Source of the DNA: JAJTFA01 sp051715425
GTDB taxonomy: Bacteria > Bacteroidota > Bacteroidia > UKL13-3
NCBI GenBank assembly: GCA_051715425.1
Contig: JBPXJS010000002.1
Location: 248,001 to 312,000 of the forward strand
Direction of reading: 5' to 3'
DNA: 64,000 nucleotides
Shown: positions 44,584-53,233 of the stretch, one piece after another
Layout: the number at the start of each line of letters is the position of its first letter
Numbering within the stretch: the first letter of the stretch is position 1
Translations under genes and position numbers: made by a program
The notes under the pieces: model-generated
What the model was told of the DNA's origin: nothing
The model's input: the letters and a program-made list of their open reading frames with translations, nothing else
Database searches by the model: none

Positions 44584-45567
44584 CTATGGATAAACAAACT
44601 GGGGCAGGTCTTTCAGCAAATATATCCTGCTTGAATCCGTTGTGTTTTCGTCATTAAATTTAACCTTTTTGGTTACCGTGGCGCGGCTGCTGAAAATGCC
44701 CTGAGCTCCGCCTGAAATATTGCTGTAGTCTCTCTTTTTATCAATAAAACCACCATTATCCTTGCTCAGGTCAATCACGTCTTTCAAAAATGCACTGCCC
44801 GAAATGGATACTTTTTGCACATCAATAAACTTCCTGATATAGCCGGGTTTATTGGCAATCCTGAATTTCAGGTGGTTCACAAAATCACTTGAAGCAACTA
44901 GTTTGGCGGTGGTAAGGTTACTTCCAACATCTTCCTCCTTTTTGATGGTGAACTCAACTACCACAGTATCAATGTCGGTTGGATCGGATGCCGGATATTC
45001 CTGATAGCGGAAATAGAAGTAGGAATCGTGATAAACAGCCCTTTCTCCCAGTTTTAAAATCCTGTATATCATAAAACTGTAGTTAAAGTGCGGTCTTATA
45101 CTAAAGGCGCCTTCATCCACCGTCATAGGCTCTACAATTGCAGTTACTGCCTTGTAGGTATTGCCGCTTACCGGATTGTATATGGTTAGTTCGTAATTTT
45201 CATAAGGGCTGGCTTTAAATGCCGATTTGTAAATAACATGTCCCTGGTTGGTAAAGAACCCAGGATCTTTGTTAAACTCATTGGTTTTAGTGAAATGATA
45301 ATCAACACCGGTGGTTAAGGATTTTACAGTCACCTTTAAACTGTCATAATAAAGAGAATCAGGATACTGTGCCCCCTGCTGGGTGGTTTGATCCACAGAG
45401 TTCTGATAGATTTTTTCTATACGGATATATTGAACGGCATCGTTGGGATCAAGCAACCCATATACGTAAGGGATTTCCTTGTAAGGGGCATTAATGTCTA
45501 TTTCGTTCTCGCAGCCTGCAAAAACAAGGGTTATCAATAGGGTGAAAAGGATGGTTTTAAAATTCAC
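44584..45567 (-). CDS. DUF4249-like lipoprotein
   Basis: A 327-residue lipoprotein with signal MNFKTILFTLLITLVFAGC (lipobox VFAGC). The mature N-terminus IPYVYGLLDPNDAVQYIRIEKIYQ and the immunoglobulin-like beta-rich body resemble DUF4249 proteins, which often sit beside TonB-dependent receptors in Bacteroidota. Here there is no TonB receptor adjacent: dnaK lies downstream and panB is divergent. Function is unknown. It is probably a surface or periplasmic lipoprotein. Confidence 0.65.
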   Translation of the reverse strand: MNFKTILFTLLITLVFAGCENEIDINAPYKEIPYVYGLLDPNDAVQYIRIEKIYQNSVDQTTQQGAQYPDSLYYDSLKVTVKSLTTGVDYHFTKTNEFNKDPGFFTNQGHVIYKSAFKASPYENYELTIYNPVSGNTYKAVTAIVEPMTVDEGAFSIRPHFNYSFMIYRILKLGERAVYHDSYFYFRYQEYPASDPTDIDTVVVEFTIKKEEDVGSNLTTAKLVASSDFVNHLKFRIANKPGYIRKFIDVQKVSISGSAFLKDVIDLSKDNGGFIDKKRDYSNISGGAQGIFSSRATVTKKVKFNDENTTDSSRIYLLKDLPQFVYP

Positions 45568-45833
45568 GGTGCGAATATATGCTATTCTATATCGATTTAA
45601 TGATTAAGCGTGTTATATCAAGAGGTGTTATTTTTTGAGCAGATAGTTGCATCCTGCTATGCTAAAATAAAGTTCATGAAGTGGGCAAAGGTGATTCGCT
45701 CCGCTGTAAGGCGCTATAAATCAGTAAACAATTGCCTTAACAGGCAAGCCGTTGATTTTGATCTTTTACTTTACATGGATGGCTTTTTCTACTCTCAATT
45801 ATTTGGTGTAGGTTTGATAACTTTTACTAAAAT

Positions 45834-46649
45834 ATGAGTACCTATAAAGAAGTAAAGAAGGTAACTACCCACGTGTTGCAGGAAATGAAACTCAGAGGGG
45901 AAAAAATCAGTATGCTTACTGCATATGATTATAGCATGGCCAAAATTTTTGATGCGGCCAAAATTGATGTTTTACTGGTTGGCGATAGCGCGAGCAACGT
46001 GATGCACGGACATGAAACCACTTTGCCTATTACGCTTGACGAAATGATTTCTCATGCCTCATCGGTAATCCGTGCCATAAACCGGGCACTGGTAGTGGTT
46101 GATCTGCCTTTTGGCTCTTATCAGGGCAATTCCAAAGAGGCACTGAACTCTGCCATTCGTATTATGAAGGAGGCTGAGGCTCATGCCGTAAAACTGGAGG
46201 GTGGGGAAGAAGTGGTGGAATCAGTTAAACGGATTCTTACAGCGGGCATTCCTGTAATGGGCCATCTTGGACTTACCCCTCAAAGCATTTATAAATTTGG
46301 CACTTACGAAGTGCGTGCAAAGGAAAATGAAGAAGCCACCAAACTCATCAGCGATGCAAAGTTGCTGGAGGAGGCAGGTTGTTTTGCCATCGTATTGGAA
46401 AAAATACCTTCATCCCTTGCCAAACAGGTAGCTGAAACCGTAAAAATACCCATTATAGGCATTGGTGCCGGTCCGCATGTTGACGGGCAGGTACTGGTTA
46501 GCCATGATATGCTGGGCATTAATAAAGATTTCTCCCCAAAATTTTTGCGCAGGTATCTTAACCTGTATGATGAAATTAAAAAGGCCGTTGAACATTATGT
46601 GGCTGATGTGAAGGCCATGGATTTTCCTAATGAGAAAGAGCAATATTAA
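45834..46649 (+). CDS. panB: Ketopantoate hydroxymethyltransferase
   Basis: PanB makes ketopantoate in pantothenate and CoA synthesis. The 271-residue length is normal. Motifs are SMLTAYDYSMAKIFDAA, DVLLVGDSASNVMHGHETT, VVDLPFGSYQGN, KLEGGEE, MGHLGLTPQS and GIGAGPHVDGQVLVSHDMLG, including the metal-binding residues. An upstream 75-codon frame (45610-45837) overlaps its start by 4 bp but looks non-coding. It is followed by the RluA-family gene after 48 bp. Confidence 0.96.
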   Translation: MSTYKEVKKVTTHVLQEMKLRGEKISMLTAYDYSMAKIFDAAKIDVLLVGDSASNVMHGHETTLPITLDEMISHASSVIRAINRALVVVDLPFGSYQGNSKEALNSAIRIMKEAEAHAVKLEGGEEVVESVKRILTAGIPVMGHLGLTPQSIYKFGTYEVRAKENEEATKLISDAKLLEEAGCFAIVLEKIPSSLAKQVAETVKIPIIGIGAGPHVDGQVLVSHDMLGINKDFSPKFLRRYLNLYDEIKKAVEHYVADVKAMDFPNEKEQY

Positions 46650-46697
46650 GGTTGTTCTAAATTCAATAAGTCCTGATCATCCTAATTTAAGAAACAC

Positions 46698-47333
46698 TTG
46701 GGTATTCATATCCTGTTTGAAGATAACCACCTGGTAGCAGCTGTAAAAAAAGCAGGACAAACCGTGCAGCCGGAACCGGGTAAACCGCCCAGTCTGGAAG
46801 AGGAGGTAAAACAGTATATCAAAAAAAAATATGATAAGCCCGGAGAGGTATTTCTGGGTGTGATCCATCGCCTGGATATGCCGGTGGCAGGAATTGTATT
46901 GTTTGCCAGAACAAGCAAGGCACTGGCCCGTATGAATGAGTTGTTTCAGAAAAGGGAGGTGAGTAAAATATATGAGGCATGGGTAGAACATGCTCCACCT
47001 GAACAGGCTGGCTTAATTACCCACTGGCTCAAGAGGGATGAAAAGCGCAATTTCACCAAAGCTTTTATCAGCGAAACAAAAGGAGCAGATAAGGCCCAAT
47101 TGAAGTATGAGGTAAAAGAGAAAAAAGGCAACCAAACATTATTGCGTATTGAACTGCTCACAGGCCGTAAACACCAGATCAGGGCTCAGCTTTCTGCCAT
47201 TGGTTGTCCTATTGCGGGCGATGTAAAATATGGAGCCTCACGCCCCAATCCCGATCAAAGTATAGCTTTGGCAGCCGTGGAACTTGGATTTATCCATCCC
47301 GTTACCAAAGAAAAAGTGCTTATCAATTGGTAA
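46698..47333 (+). CDS. RluA-family pseudouridine synthase
   Basis: A 211-residue catalytic-domain-only protein of the RluA family, which converts specific uridines in RNA to pseudouridine. The catalytic aspartate lies in HRLDMPVAGIVLFART (usual HRLDxxTSG). Other motifs are ILFEDNHLVAAVKKAG, LRIELLTGRKHQIRAQLSAIGCPIAGDVKYG and AAVELGFIHP. There is no S4 domain. The start is a TTG at 46698; a shorter frame would remove the ILFEDNHLV strand. Target RNA unknown. It probably follows panB in one transcript. Confidence 0.87.
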   Translation: MGIHILFEDNHLVAAVKKAGQTVQPEPGKPPSLEEEVKQYIKKKYDKPGEVFLGVIHRLDMPVAGIVLFARTSKALARMNELFQKREVSKIYEAWVEHAPPEQAGLITHWLKRDEKRNFTKAFISETKGADKAQLKYEVKEKKGNQTLLRIELLTGRKHQIRAQLSAIGCPIAGDVKYGASRPNPDQSIALAAVELGFIHPVTKEKVLINW

Positions 47334-47440
47334 ACAGGCTTGCTACTGTTTTATGCCAATGCCTCACTTATATAGGACAAAATTTGGTACCACATTTCTG
47401 ATTTGTTTATATTTACCTGTTAAAACATACTGGTAATCTG

Positions 47441-47974
47441 ATGAAAAATTTAAGTTCATTTTTTTATGTAAGCATATGGTGTTTTCTCTTGTTTTGCAAT
47501 CAGGTTTTGGCGCAATCAGAGGAAACGATGGCAACCCGCAGGGTTAATCCGGAACTGTACAAAACAGAAAAGCCACCTCACGAGTTTCTAAAGATGCCCG
47601 TGGATTCACTCCTTGCAAAATACGGGCAGGATTCTGTTACTGAAATTTTAATTGCAGATTTTGAAGTTTATAGAAAGGCCGGTTTAGTTGGCGTTATCAC
47701 TTCAATAGGAACAGGACTGTTTGGGGGGGCGTTTTATTATGCCTTTGCTGAGAAAAACCTTGCCGCTGAAGCATCGTCAAATCGAATATTTGCTACTGTC
47801 GGAATTGTATTTATTTCCATTAGTGCGGTTGATATCATTCTGTTTTCTACCTACGGATATTTACACAAACGAGAACAACTGTATAAAACACTGAAGCAGT
47901 ATGCAGAAAGCAATACATTATCGCGGAAGGCCAAACGTATTCTTAAAGCAAACTACAAGGATTCTTTATTATAG
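47441..47974 (+). CDS. Membrane protein, unknown
   Basis: A 177-residue protein with a signal peptide (residues 1-24, ending LAQ) and two transmembrane helices (about 77-99 and 115-140), with a short polar region between. Near the middle is PVDSLLAKYGQDSVTEILIADFEVYRKAG. The tail is basic (SRKAKRILKANYKDSLL). No family recognised. It lies 107 bp after the RluA-like gene and 68 bp before pruA. Confidence 0.7.
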   Translation: MKNLSSFFYVSIWCFLLFCNQVLAQSEETMATRRVNPELYKTEKPPHEFLKMPVDSLLAKYGQDSVTEILIADFEVYRKAGLVGVITSIGTGLFGGAFYYAFAEKNLAAEASSNRIFATVGIVFISISAVDIILFSTYGYLHKREQLYKTLKQYAESNTLSRKAKRILKANYKDSLL

Positions 47975-48042
47975 TTCAGTGTTATTTTTTCTTGTAAATT
48001 CGCAGCGCTTTTATTCACTTATACCACTAAAATATTTAATAA

Positions 48043-49671
48043 ATGAACGGATTTTTTAATGTACCCATTCCTCACAACGAAACGGTATTGAACTATGCTC
48101 CCGGAAGTGCAGAGCGTAAGGCTTTAAAGGAAGCCCTGGCCGAGGCCCGCAGCAAACAACTGGATATTCCCATGTATATTGGAGGCAAAGAAATACGCAG
48201 CGGTAAAACAGCCGATTTGCGTCCTCCTCATGATCACCAGCACCTGCTGGGTAAGTTTCATATCAGTGATGCAAGCCATGTAACTGATGCCATTAACGCA
48301 GCCCTGGCTGCCAAACCGCAATGGGAAGCGCTTACCTGGGAACAACGTGCCGCTATCTTTTTAAAGGCGGCCGAACTGATTGCAGGCCCTTACCGTGCTA
48401 AATTAAATGCAGCCACCATGCTTGGTCAAAGTAAAAATGCATTTCAGGCTGAGATTGACAGTGCATGTGAAATAATCGATTTCCTGCGTTTTAACGTACA
48501 TTTCATGAGCCTTATCTACAAGGATCAGCCTCAAAGTGCAAAAGGAATCTGGAACCGCCTCGAATACCGCCCGCTTGAAGGTTTTATTTATGCCTTAACT
48601 CCCTTTAATTTTACAGCAATTGCCGGAAACCTGCCAAGCAGCGCTGCCATGATGGGCAATGTGGTGGTATGGAAACCGAGCAATACACAGGTTTATTCTG
48701 CCAATGTGCTGATGGAAATATTTAAAGAAGCGGGTGTACCTGATGGGGTAATAAACCTGATTTACCCAAGCGGACCTGTTGCTGCCGAAGTTATTTTTAA
48801 CCATGCCGATTTTGCCGGAATCCACTTTACAGGTTCTACCGGTGTGTTTCAGGATATCTGGAAAAATATTGGCAACAATATTCATAAGTATAAAACCTAC
48901 CCGCGTATAGTGGGTGAAACGGGGGGTAAAGATTTTGTGATTGCCCACCGTTCAGCAAATATTGATGTGGTGGCTACAGCCCTTTCACGTGGTGCTTTTG
49001 AATACCAGGGACAAAAATGTTCTGCTGCATCAAGGGCTTATCTTCCATCTAATATCTGGCCTGCAGTAAAAGAAAAACTGGTAAAAGATATGGCATCATT
49101 TAAAGTGGGTCCGGTAGAAGATTTCAGAAACTTTGTAAATGCGGTGATTGACGAAAAATCATTTGATAAACTGGCTCGTTATATTGATGAGGCTAAAAAG
49201 GACAGCAGTTGTGAAATTATTGCCGGTGGTGGGTATGATAAGAGCAAAGGATGGTTTATTGAGCCTACGGTAATTGTTACCTCTAATCCTAAGTACACCA
49301 CCATGTGCGAAGAATTGTTTGGGCCTGTATTAACCATTTACGTGTATGAGGAGAATAAGTTTGAAGAAACACTCGAATTGCTGGATGGTACTTCGGAGTA
49401 TGCATTAACCGGTGCTGTAATTGCGCAAGACCGTTATGCCATTGACCAGGCTACCTGGAAACTCCGCAATGCTGCCGGTAATTTTTATATTAATGATAAA
49501 CCTACAGGTGCTGTTGTTGGTCAGCAACCTTTTGGTGGCGCCCGTGCAAGTGGTACCAATGATAAAGCAGGTGCCATGCAAAACCTGATGCGTTGGGTAA
49601 GTACCCGCACCATTAAAGAAACATTTGTGCCTCCTACACATTACACCTATCCGTTTATGGAAGCAGAATAA
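48043..49671 (+). CDS. pruA: L-glutamate gamma-semialdehyde dehydrogenase
   Basis: A 542-residue aldehyde dehydrogenase of the P5C dehydrogenase type (proline and arginine catabolism, glutamate semialdehyde to glutamate with NAD). Catalytic Cys326 is in GQKCSAASRAYLP and Glu292 in VGETGGKDF. Other motifs are LTPFNFTAIAGNLP, VVWKPSN, FTGSTGVFQDIWK and the C-terminal PFGGARASGTNDKAG. Length and sequence agree with monofunctional Bacteroidota P5CDH (no PutA fusion). A strong bidirectional terminator follows. Confidence 0.94.
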   Translation: MNGFFNVPIPHNETVLNYAPGSAERKALKEALAEARSKQLDIPMYIGGKEIRSGKTADLRPPHDHQHLLGKFHISDASHVTDAINAALAAKPQWEALTWEQRAAIFLKAAELIAGPYRAKLNAATMLGQSKNAFQAEIDSACEIIDFLRFNVHFMSLIYKDQPQSAKGIWNRLEYRPLEGFIYALTPFNFTAIAGNLPSSAAMMGNVVVWKPSNTQVYSANVLMEIFKEAGVPDGVINLIYPSGPVAAEVIFNHADFAGIHFTGSTGVFQDIWKNIGNNIHKYKTYPRIVGETGGKDFVIAHRSANIDVVATALSRGAFEYQGQKCSAASRAYLPSNIWPAVKEKLVKDMASFKVGPVEDFRNFVNAVIDEKSFDKLARYIDEAKKDSSCEIIAGGGYDKSKGWFIEPTVIVTSNPKYTTMCEELFGPVLTIYVYEENKFEETLELLDGTSEYALTGAVIAQDRYAIDQATWKLRNAAGNFYINDKPTGAVVGQQPFGGARASGTNDKAGAMQNLMRWVSTRTIKETFVPPTHYTYPFMEAE

Positions 49672-49683
49672 ATAAACACCATA

Positions 49684-49722
49684 AAAAAAGCCCCGCTACA
49701 TCATTTGTGGCGGGGCTTTTTT
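49684..49722. terminator. Bidirectional Rho-independent terminator
   Basis: A 13-bp stem (AAAAAAGCCCCGC / GCGGGGCTTTTTT) extended by a wobble and three more pairs, with A and T tracts on both sides. It lies between the convergent pruA and osmC-like genes and can serve both. Confidence 0.93.
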
Positions 49723-49740
49723 GTATCAACTGTTTTTTGG

Positions 49741-50160
49741 TTACAGGTAGTTTATCTCAAATTCTATTTTAAAAACTTTGCCAAGCATGGCACTTACGCC
49801 ACAGTATTTTTCTTTGGATAATGCCACGGCCTTCTCCATTTTATCCCTGTCGGTTTCAGTAATTTTAATGGAATAAACCATCTTGGCTCCATCATAAACC
49901 CGTGGGTGTTCTTCGGTAAGATTGGCTTTTAATTGTATACTGAAATCGGAAAAAGGTACACGCATTTTATTTAACAGAGATACCACATCCATGCCTGTGC
50001 ATCCTGCCAACGCGGAAAGTAATAATGGTTTGGGACTCGGCCCCTCGTTATTGCCTCCTCCGGCCGGTTTGGTATCGAGGTGAATGGTATGCCCGTCAAT
50101 AATCGAATCAAACGACATGCCTCCTGTGAAAATGGTGTTTACTTCGTGTATAGATGCCAT
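49741..50160 (-). CDS. OsmC-family peroxiredoxin-like protein
   Basis: A 139-residue OsmC-fold protein. The two redox cysteines are Cys54 (LLSALAGCTGMDVVSLL) and Cys120 (EKYCGVSAML), as in OsmC/Ohr thiol peroxidases. OsmC proteins reduce organic hydroperoxides and have been linked to persulfide reduction. It ends the minus-strand sulfur-stress locus, 1 bp after the rhodanese gene upstream, and is probably in the same transcript. Confidence 0.88.
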   Translation of the reverse strand: MASIHEVNTIFTGGMSFDSIIDGHTIHLDTKPAGGGNNEGPSPKPLLLSALAGCTGMDVVSLLNKMRVPFSDFSIQLKANLTEEHPRVYDGAKMVYSIKITETDRDKMEKAVALSKEKYCGVSAMLGKVFKIEFEINYL

Positions 50161-50161
50161 A

Positions 50162-50497
50162 TTATGCTGTTTTTTGGTGACGGTTAATCATACCCTGAAG
50201 TCCGGTCCATGAACCTCCGTTGTATACTTCTACTCCTTTTGATGCAAGCACCGATTTGGCCTGGCCGCTGCGCATACCACTGGCACAACATACAATTACC
50301 GGCTTTCCGGATTTAATCAGTTTATCTGCCTGAGTTACCACCTTGTTTAAGGGGATATTTTTGGAGCCTTTAATATGACCTCCGCTGTATTCCCCTTCTG
50401 TTCGTACATCAATAATTTGTGCTCCTTTGTCCAATGCGGCAAATAGCAGCTGCTCGCGTTTTTCAACGCCCAGTAATTTTTTTAAAAAACCGATCAT
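50162..50497 (-). CDS. Single-domain rhodanese (second copy)
   Basis: A 111-residue rhodanese with active Cys71 in IVCCASGMRSGQA and the IDVRTEGEY and GHIKGSKNIPL motifs. The residues before the rhodanese domain (MIGFLKKLLGVEKREQ) are a short basic lead. It is 5 bp downstream of trxA and 1 bp upstream of the osmC-like gene, one of four rhodanese modules in the locus. It likely moves sulfane sulfur between persulfide carriers. Confidence 0.92.
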   Translation of the reverse strand: MIGFLKKLLGVEKREQLLFAALDKGAQIIDVRTEGEYSGGHIKGSKNIPLNKVVTQADKLIKSGKPVIVCCASGMRSGQAKSVLASKGVEVYNGGSWTGLQGMINRHQKTA

Positions 50498-50502
50498 GTT
50501 TG

Positions 50503-50811
50503 TTAGTTTTGGTGTTGTGTGTATGAATGGATAATACCTATTAATTGGTTGGCAGGTACTACACCCGATTGCCTCCAGAGTATTTTGCCTTCTTTAAAAA
50601 GAATGAGGGTAGGTACTCCCTGAATGCCGTAAAAAGATGCAGCATCCTGGTTGCGGTCTACATCTACTTTAATAATCCTCACCTGTTCTCCCACTTCTCC
50701 GGCCACTTCTTTTAAAATGGGCGCCATCATTTTGCATGGGCCACACCATTCGGCCGAAAAATCGACCAGTGCCGGTACTTTATCATTAATAATTTCCTGA
50801 AATGTTGACAT
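50503..50811 (-). CDS. trxA: Thioredoxin
   Basis: A 102-residue thioredoxin with the active site WCGPCK (Cys23, Cys26) in FSAEWCGPCKMMAPIL and the cis-Pro loop GVPTLILF. Embedded in the sulfur-stress locus, it may reduce persulfides or regenerate the OsmC-like protein or rhodaneses. Confidence 0.95.
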   Translation of the reverse strand: MSTFQEIINDKVPALVDFSAEWCGPCKMMAPILKEVAGEVGEQVRIIKVDVDRNQDAASFYGIQGVPTLILFKEGKILWRQSGVVPANQLIGIIHSYTQHQN

Positions 50812-50850
50812 AAAATGTATTGTTTATTGGTGTTTACTGTAATCCGTTTG

Positions 50851-51075
50851 TTATGGTTTAATTTCCGTGTAGGTTACATTTTCCGGTGCTGTTTTGTTTT
50901 TGGATGGGGAATAATTTACTCCACATCCTGTATTTTTCCATACCTGCCAGAAAAGGAAAGCGCCCAAAGCCAGCCAGATATACTGATGCAAAACAATGGC
51001 CTGCATACTAATGGCAATAGCCAATACCAGGCGCGAAAACCTTACCAGACTCCAGTTTTTAATTAGCCGGTTCAT
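50851..51075 (-). CDS. DUF2892 inner-membrane protein (YgaP-like)
   Basis: A 74-residue protein with the start MNRLIKNWSLVRFSRLVLAI (ATG at 51075; a TTG at 51081 is possible) and two transmembrane helices separated by a short turn. NTGCGV holds a conserved Cys that DUF2892 proteins, often fused to rhodanese (as in YgaP), carry. It overlaps the upstream rhodanese gene by 17 bp and could work as the membrane anchor of that rhodanese, as in the YgaP fusion. Confidence 0.82.
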   Translation of the reverse strand: MNRLIKNWSLVRFSRLVLAIAISMQAIVLHQYIWLALGAFLFWQVWKNTGCGVNYSPSKNKTAPENVTYTEIKP

Positions 51076-51352
51076 TTGCAATTACATAATTAACGTCAAG
51101 CCAGCTACCACCATTTAAAACATTGGTAAAGCCGTTTTGTTCTAAAAAATAAGTGGCCTGCCCGCTTCTGTTGCCGGAGGCGCAACAAAGTACAATGGGT
51201 TCTTTAACATCTTTGAGGTCGTGCATACGCATGGGGATTTCCATCAGCGGAATATTAACAGATCCTGCTACATGACCCATCCTGAATTCTTCCGGGGTTC
51301 TTACGTCAATTATTTTGGCTCCTCCTTTAATTGCTTTAATTAGTGTATCCAT
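51059..51352 (-). CDS. Single-domain rhodanese (first copy)
   Basis: A 97-residue rhodanese, active Cys57 in IVLCCASGNRSGQA, with IIDVRTPEEFRMGHVAGSVNIPL. Its 3' end overlaps the start of the DUF2892 gene, together resembling a split YgaP (rhodanese + DUF2892). It lies 33 bp after the CstB-like gene. Confidence 0.92.
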   Translation of the reverse strand: MDTLIKAIKGGAKIIDVRTPEEFRMGHVAGSVNIPLMEIPMRMHDLKDVKEPIVLCCASGNRSGQATYFLEQNGFTNVLNGGSWLDVNYVIANEPAN

Positions 51353-51385
51353 TTTTTATGTATCGGTTTTAAATCGTTTATTTTA

Positions 51386-52768
51386 TTATGCAGGAACCAC
51401 CAGCAAAAAACCTGATTCTTTAATTTTATTAATACCTCCACGCACATTTACGATATTCGTAAATCCATGTTTCTTAAGAATGGAAGCGGCCATCATAGAG
51501 CGATATCCGCCTGCACAATGCACCAGGTATCTGTGGTTTTTGTCCAGTTGTTCGGCATGTTGTGCCAGTTTGGATAGAGGAATCAGTTCTGCCCCTTCTA
51601 TAATTCCGCCATGCCATTCCGATGGGTTTCTTACATCAATCACTTTATGCTCTTCATTCCCTGTTAAACTGGCAAAATATTCAGCTTCTACGGAATCAAC
51701 CAGATCAATGGGTTTACCGCTTTTTAACCATGCTTCAAAACCTCCTTTAAGGTAACCAAATACGTGCTCGTAACCCACGCGTGCCAGCCTTAATACGGCT
51801 TCGCGTTCTCTTCCATAATCGGCCACAATAATAATGGGGGTAGCGTGGTCAATTAATGAACCTACCCAAACTGCATATTGCCCGTCTAATCCGATATTAA
51901 TGGATCCGGGGATAAATCCCTGTTCAAAAATTTCAGGTTTTCTGGCATCAAGTATAATGGCACCTTTACTTATTTCACTTTCAAAACTTGCTATATCCAA
52001 AGCAACTGCATTATCGGCAAGCACGGTATCTATATCTCTGTAACCACGTTTGTTTATAGCAGCATCAATAAAGAAATACCGTGGTGGTTCGTCTAAACCT
52101 TCAGTAACGGCTTTTACAAATTCTTCTTTGGTATTGCAACACAAGGCATAGTTCTGTTTACGTTGTTCTCCTATCGTTGTGGTTGTTTCTTTGCCTATGT
52201 TTTTTCCGCAGGCGCTTCCCGCTCCATGTCCCGGATATACCATGATATCATCTGAAAGGGTCATCAGTTTATTATGAATGGAGTCATATAACAAACCTGC
52301 CAGATCTTCTTTGCTGAGGTCAGATTTTACTGCCAGGTCAGGTCGTCCCACATCGCCCACAAAGAGGGTATCACCGGTAAATACCGCATGCGGATTTCCT
52401 TTTTCATCAGATAAAAGAATACAACTCGATTCCATGGTATGCCCTGGTGTGTGCAATAGTTTTAAGGTAATATCTCCAAGTGGAAATACTTCATTGTCTG
52501 ATGCTGTATAAATCTGGTATTCGGCTTTGGCAGTGGGTCCATAAACAATGGTGGCTCCCGATTTTCTGGCAAGGTCAATATGACCCGATACAAAATCGGC
52601 ATGAAAATGTGTTTCAAAAATATACCTGATTTTTGCACCACGTTTTTCAGCCAGTTCCAGATAAGGCTCAGTTTCCCTTAAAGGGTCAATAATGGCGGCT
52701 TCCCCATTCGATTCAATATAGTAAGCAGCTTCGGCCAGGCAGTTGGTATACAGTTGTTCTATGTACAT
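51386..52768 (-). CDS. CstB-like persulfide dioxygenase-rhodanese fusion
   Basis: A 460-residue fusion of an MBL-fold persulfide dioxygenase (residues 1-240, THFHADFVSGH with His54, His56, Asp58, then TPGHTMESSCILL and YPGHGAGSACG) and two rhodanese modules. The first rhodanese (about 255-350) lacks the active Cys and reads VADYGREREAV at that loop, while the second has Cys418 in LVHCAGGYRS. This layout matches CstB, which oxidises low-molecular-weight persulfides and releases thiosulfate. It leads the operon and carries the palindromic operator about 120 bp upstream. Confidence 0.88.
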   Translation of the reverse strand: MYIEQLYTNCLAEAAYYIESNGEAAIIDPLRETEPYLELAEKRGAKIRYIFETHFHADFVSGHIDLARKSGATIVYGPTAKAEYQIYTASDNEVFPLGDITLKLLHTPGHTMESSCILLSDEKGNPHAVFTGDTLFVGDVGRPDLAVKSDLSKEDLAGLLYDSIHNKLMTLSDDIMVYPGHGAGSACGKNIGKETTTTIGEQRKQNYALCCNTKEEFVKAVTEGLDEPPRYFFIDAAINKRGYRDIDTVLADNAVALDIASFESEISKGAIILDARKPEIFEQGFIPGSINIGLDGQYAVWVGSLIDHATPIIIVADYGREREAVLRLARVGYEHVFGYLKGGFEAWLKSGKPIDLVDSVEAEYFASLTGNEEHKVIDVRNPSEWHGGIIEGAELIPLSKLAQHAEQLDKNHRYLVHCAGGYRSMMAASILKKHGFTNIVNVRGGINKIKESGFLLVVPA

Positions 52769-52887
52769 AAGGTTATTTTTTTGTTGCTCAAAGTTTAGTT
52801 TCCTTTTTCATTAATTCAATGATTTTACTCATGGTTTTAGCTTCATGCTATTAATGAAAGGATGGCTGTTACTTTATCTATATTGTA

Positions 52888-52907
52888 ATATGAACATGTA
52901 TTCATAT
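52888..52907. promoter_or_regulatory. Operator palindrome, dioxygenase operon
   Basis: ATATGAA-CATGTA-TTCATAT, identical over 20 bp to the site at 53239-53258. It lies 120 bp before the CstB-like start and 21 bp past the repressor stop. Inferred binding site of the ArsR-family protein. Confidence 0.75.
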
Positions 52908-52928
52908 ATTATGCCAAAAAATATATTG

Positions 52929-53219
52929 TCACATATTACATTCACATTTATCTATGCACTTTAGCACAGAAAGCAATTGTTTTTCTTTCAGGCTGTAATA
53001 CATATTCAGGCCTTCTTTACGGCAGGATAGCAGTCCTTTCAGTTTCATATTGGAAAGGTGGTGCGACAATAAAGATTGCTCACAATTTGTCAGTTCCACC
53101 AGTTCACTTACTGTCAGTTCCTTGTGCTGTTGCAGCAACTCAATCACTGCAAGCCGGGTAGGGTGTGCAATGGTTTTGAGAATAAAAGCCGCCTTTTCAA
53201 GTTTTTCCTGCGATAACAT
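52929..53219 (-). CDS. ArsR-family persulfide-sensing-like repressor
   Basis: A 96-residue winged-helix repressor (KTIAHPTRLAVIELLQQHKELTVSELVELTNCEQSLLSHHLSNMKLKGLL). It has five cysteines: Cys46 in the recognition helix region, Cys66, and Cys87, Cys91, Cys93 at the C-terminus. SqrR/BigR-type regulators sense persulfides through two Cys, one in a similar N-terminal position and one in the C-terminal helix; Cys46 with one of 87-93 is a fair match, but the wiring is inference. It lies upstream of, and on the same strand as, the sulfur-stress operon, with palindromic operators on both sides. Confidence 0.85.
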   Translation of the reverse strand: MLSQEKLEKAAFILKTIAHPTRLAVIELLQQHKELTVSELVELTNCEQSLLSHHLSNMKLKGLLSCRKEGLNMYYSLKEKQLLSVLKCIDKCECNM

Positions 53220-53233
53220 ACTTTTTCAGTGCA

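Noticed and set aside
45610..45837. 75-codon frame ending in an ATGA overlap with panB
   Set aside because: It needs a GTG start, has no recognisable motif and a composition unlike coding neighbours. The overlap alone is not enough.
48043..49671. pruA as half of a PutA-type fusion
   Set aside because: The protein has normal monofunctional length and no proline dehydrogenase domain or putA gene adjacent.
52788..52832. 14-codon frame (MSKIIELMKKETKL) between the operator and the CstB-like gene, as a possible leader peptide
   Set aside because: No attenuation-type hairpin and no run of one amino acid; likely chance.
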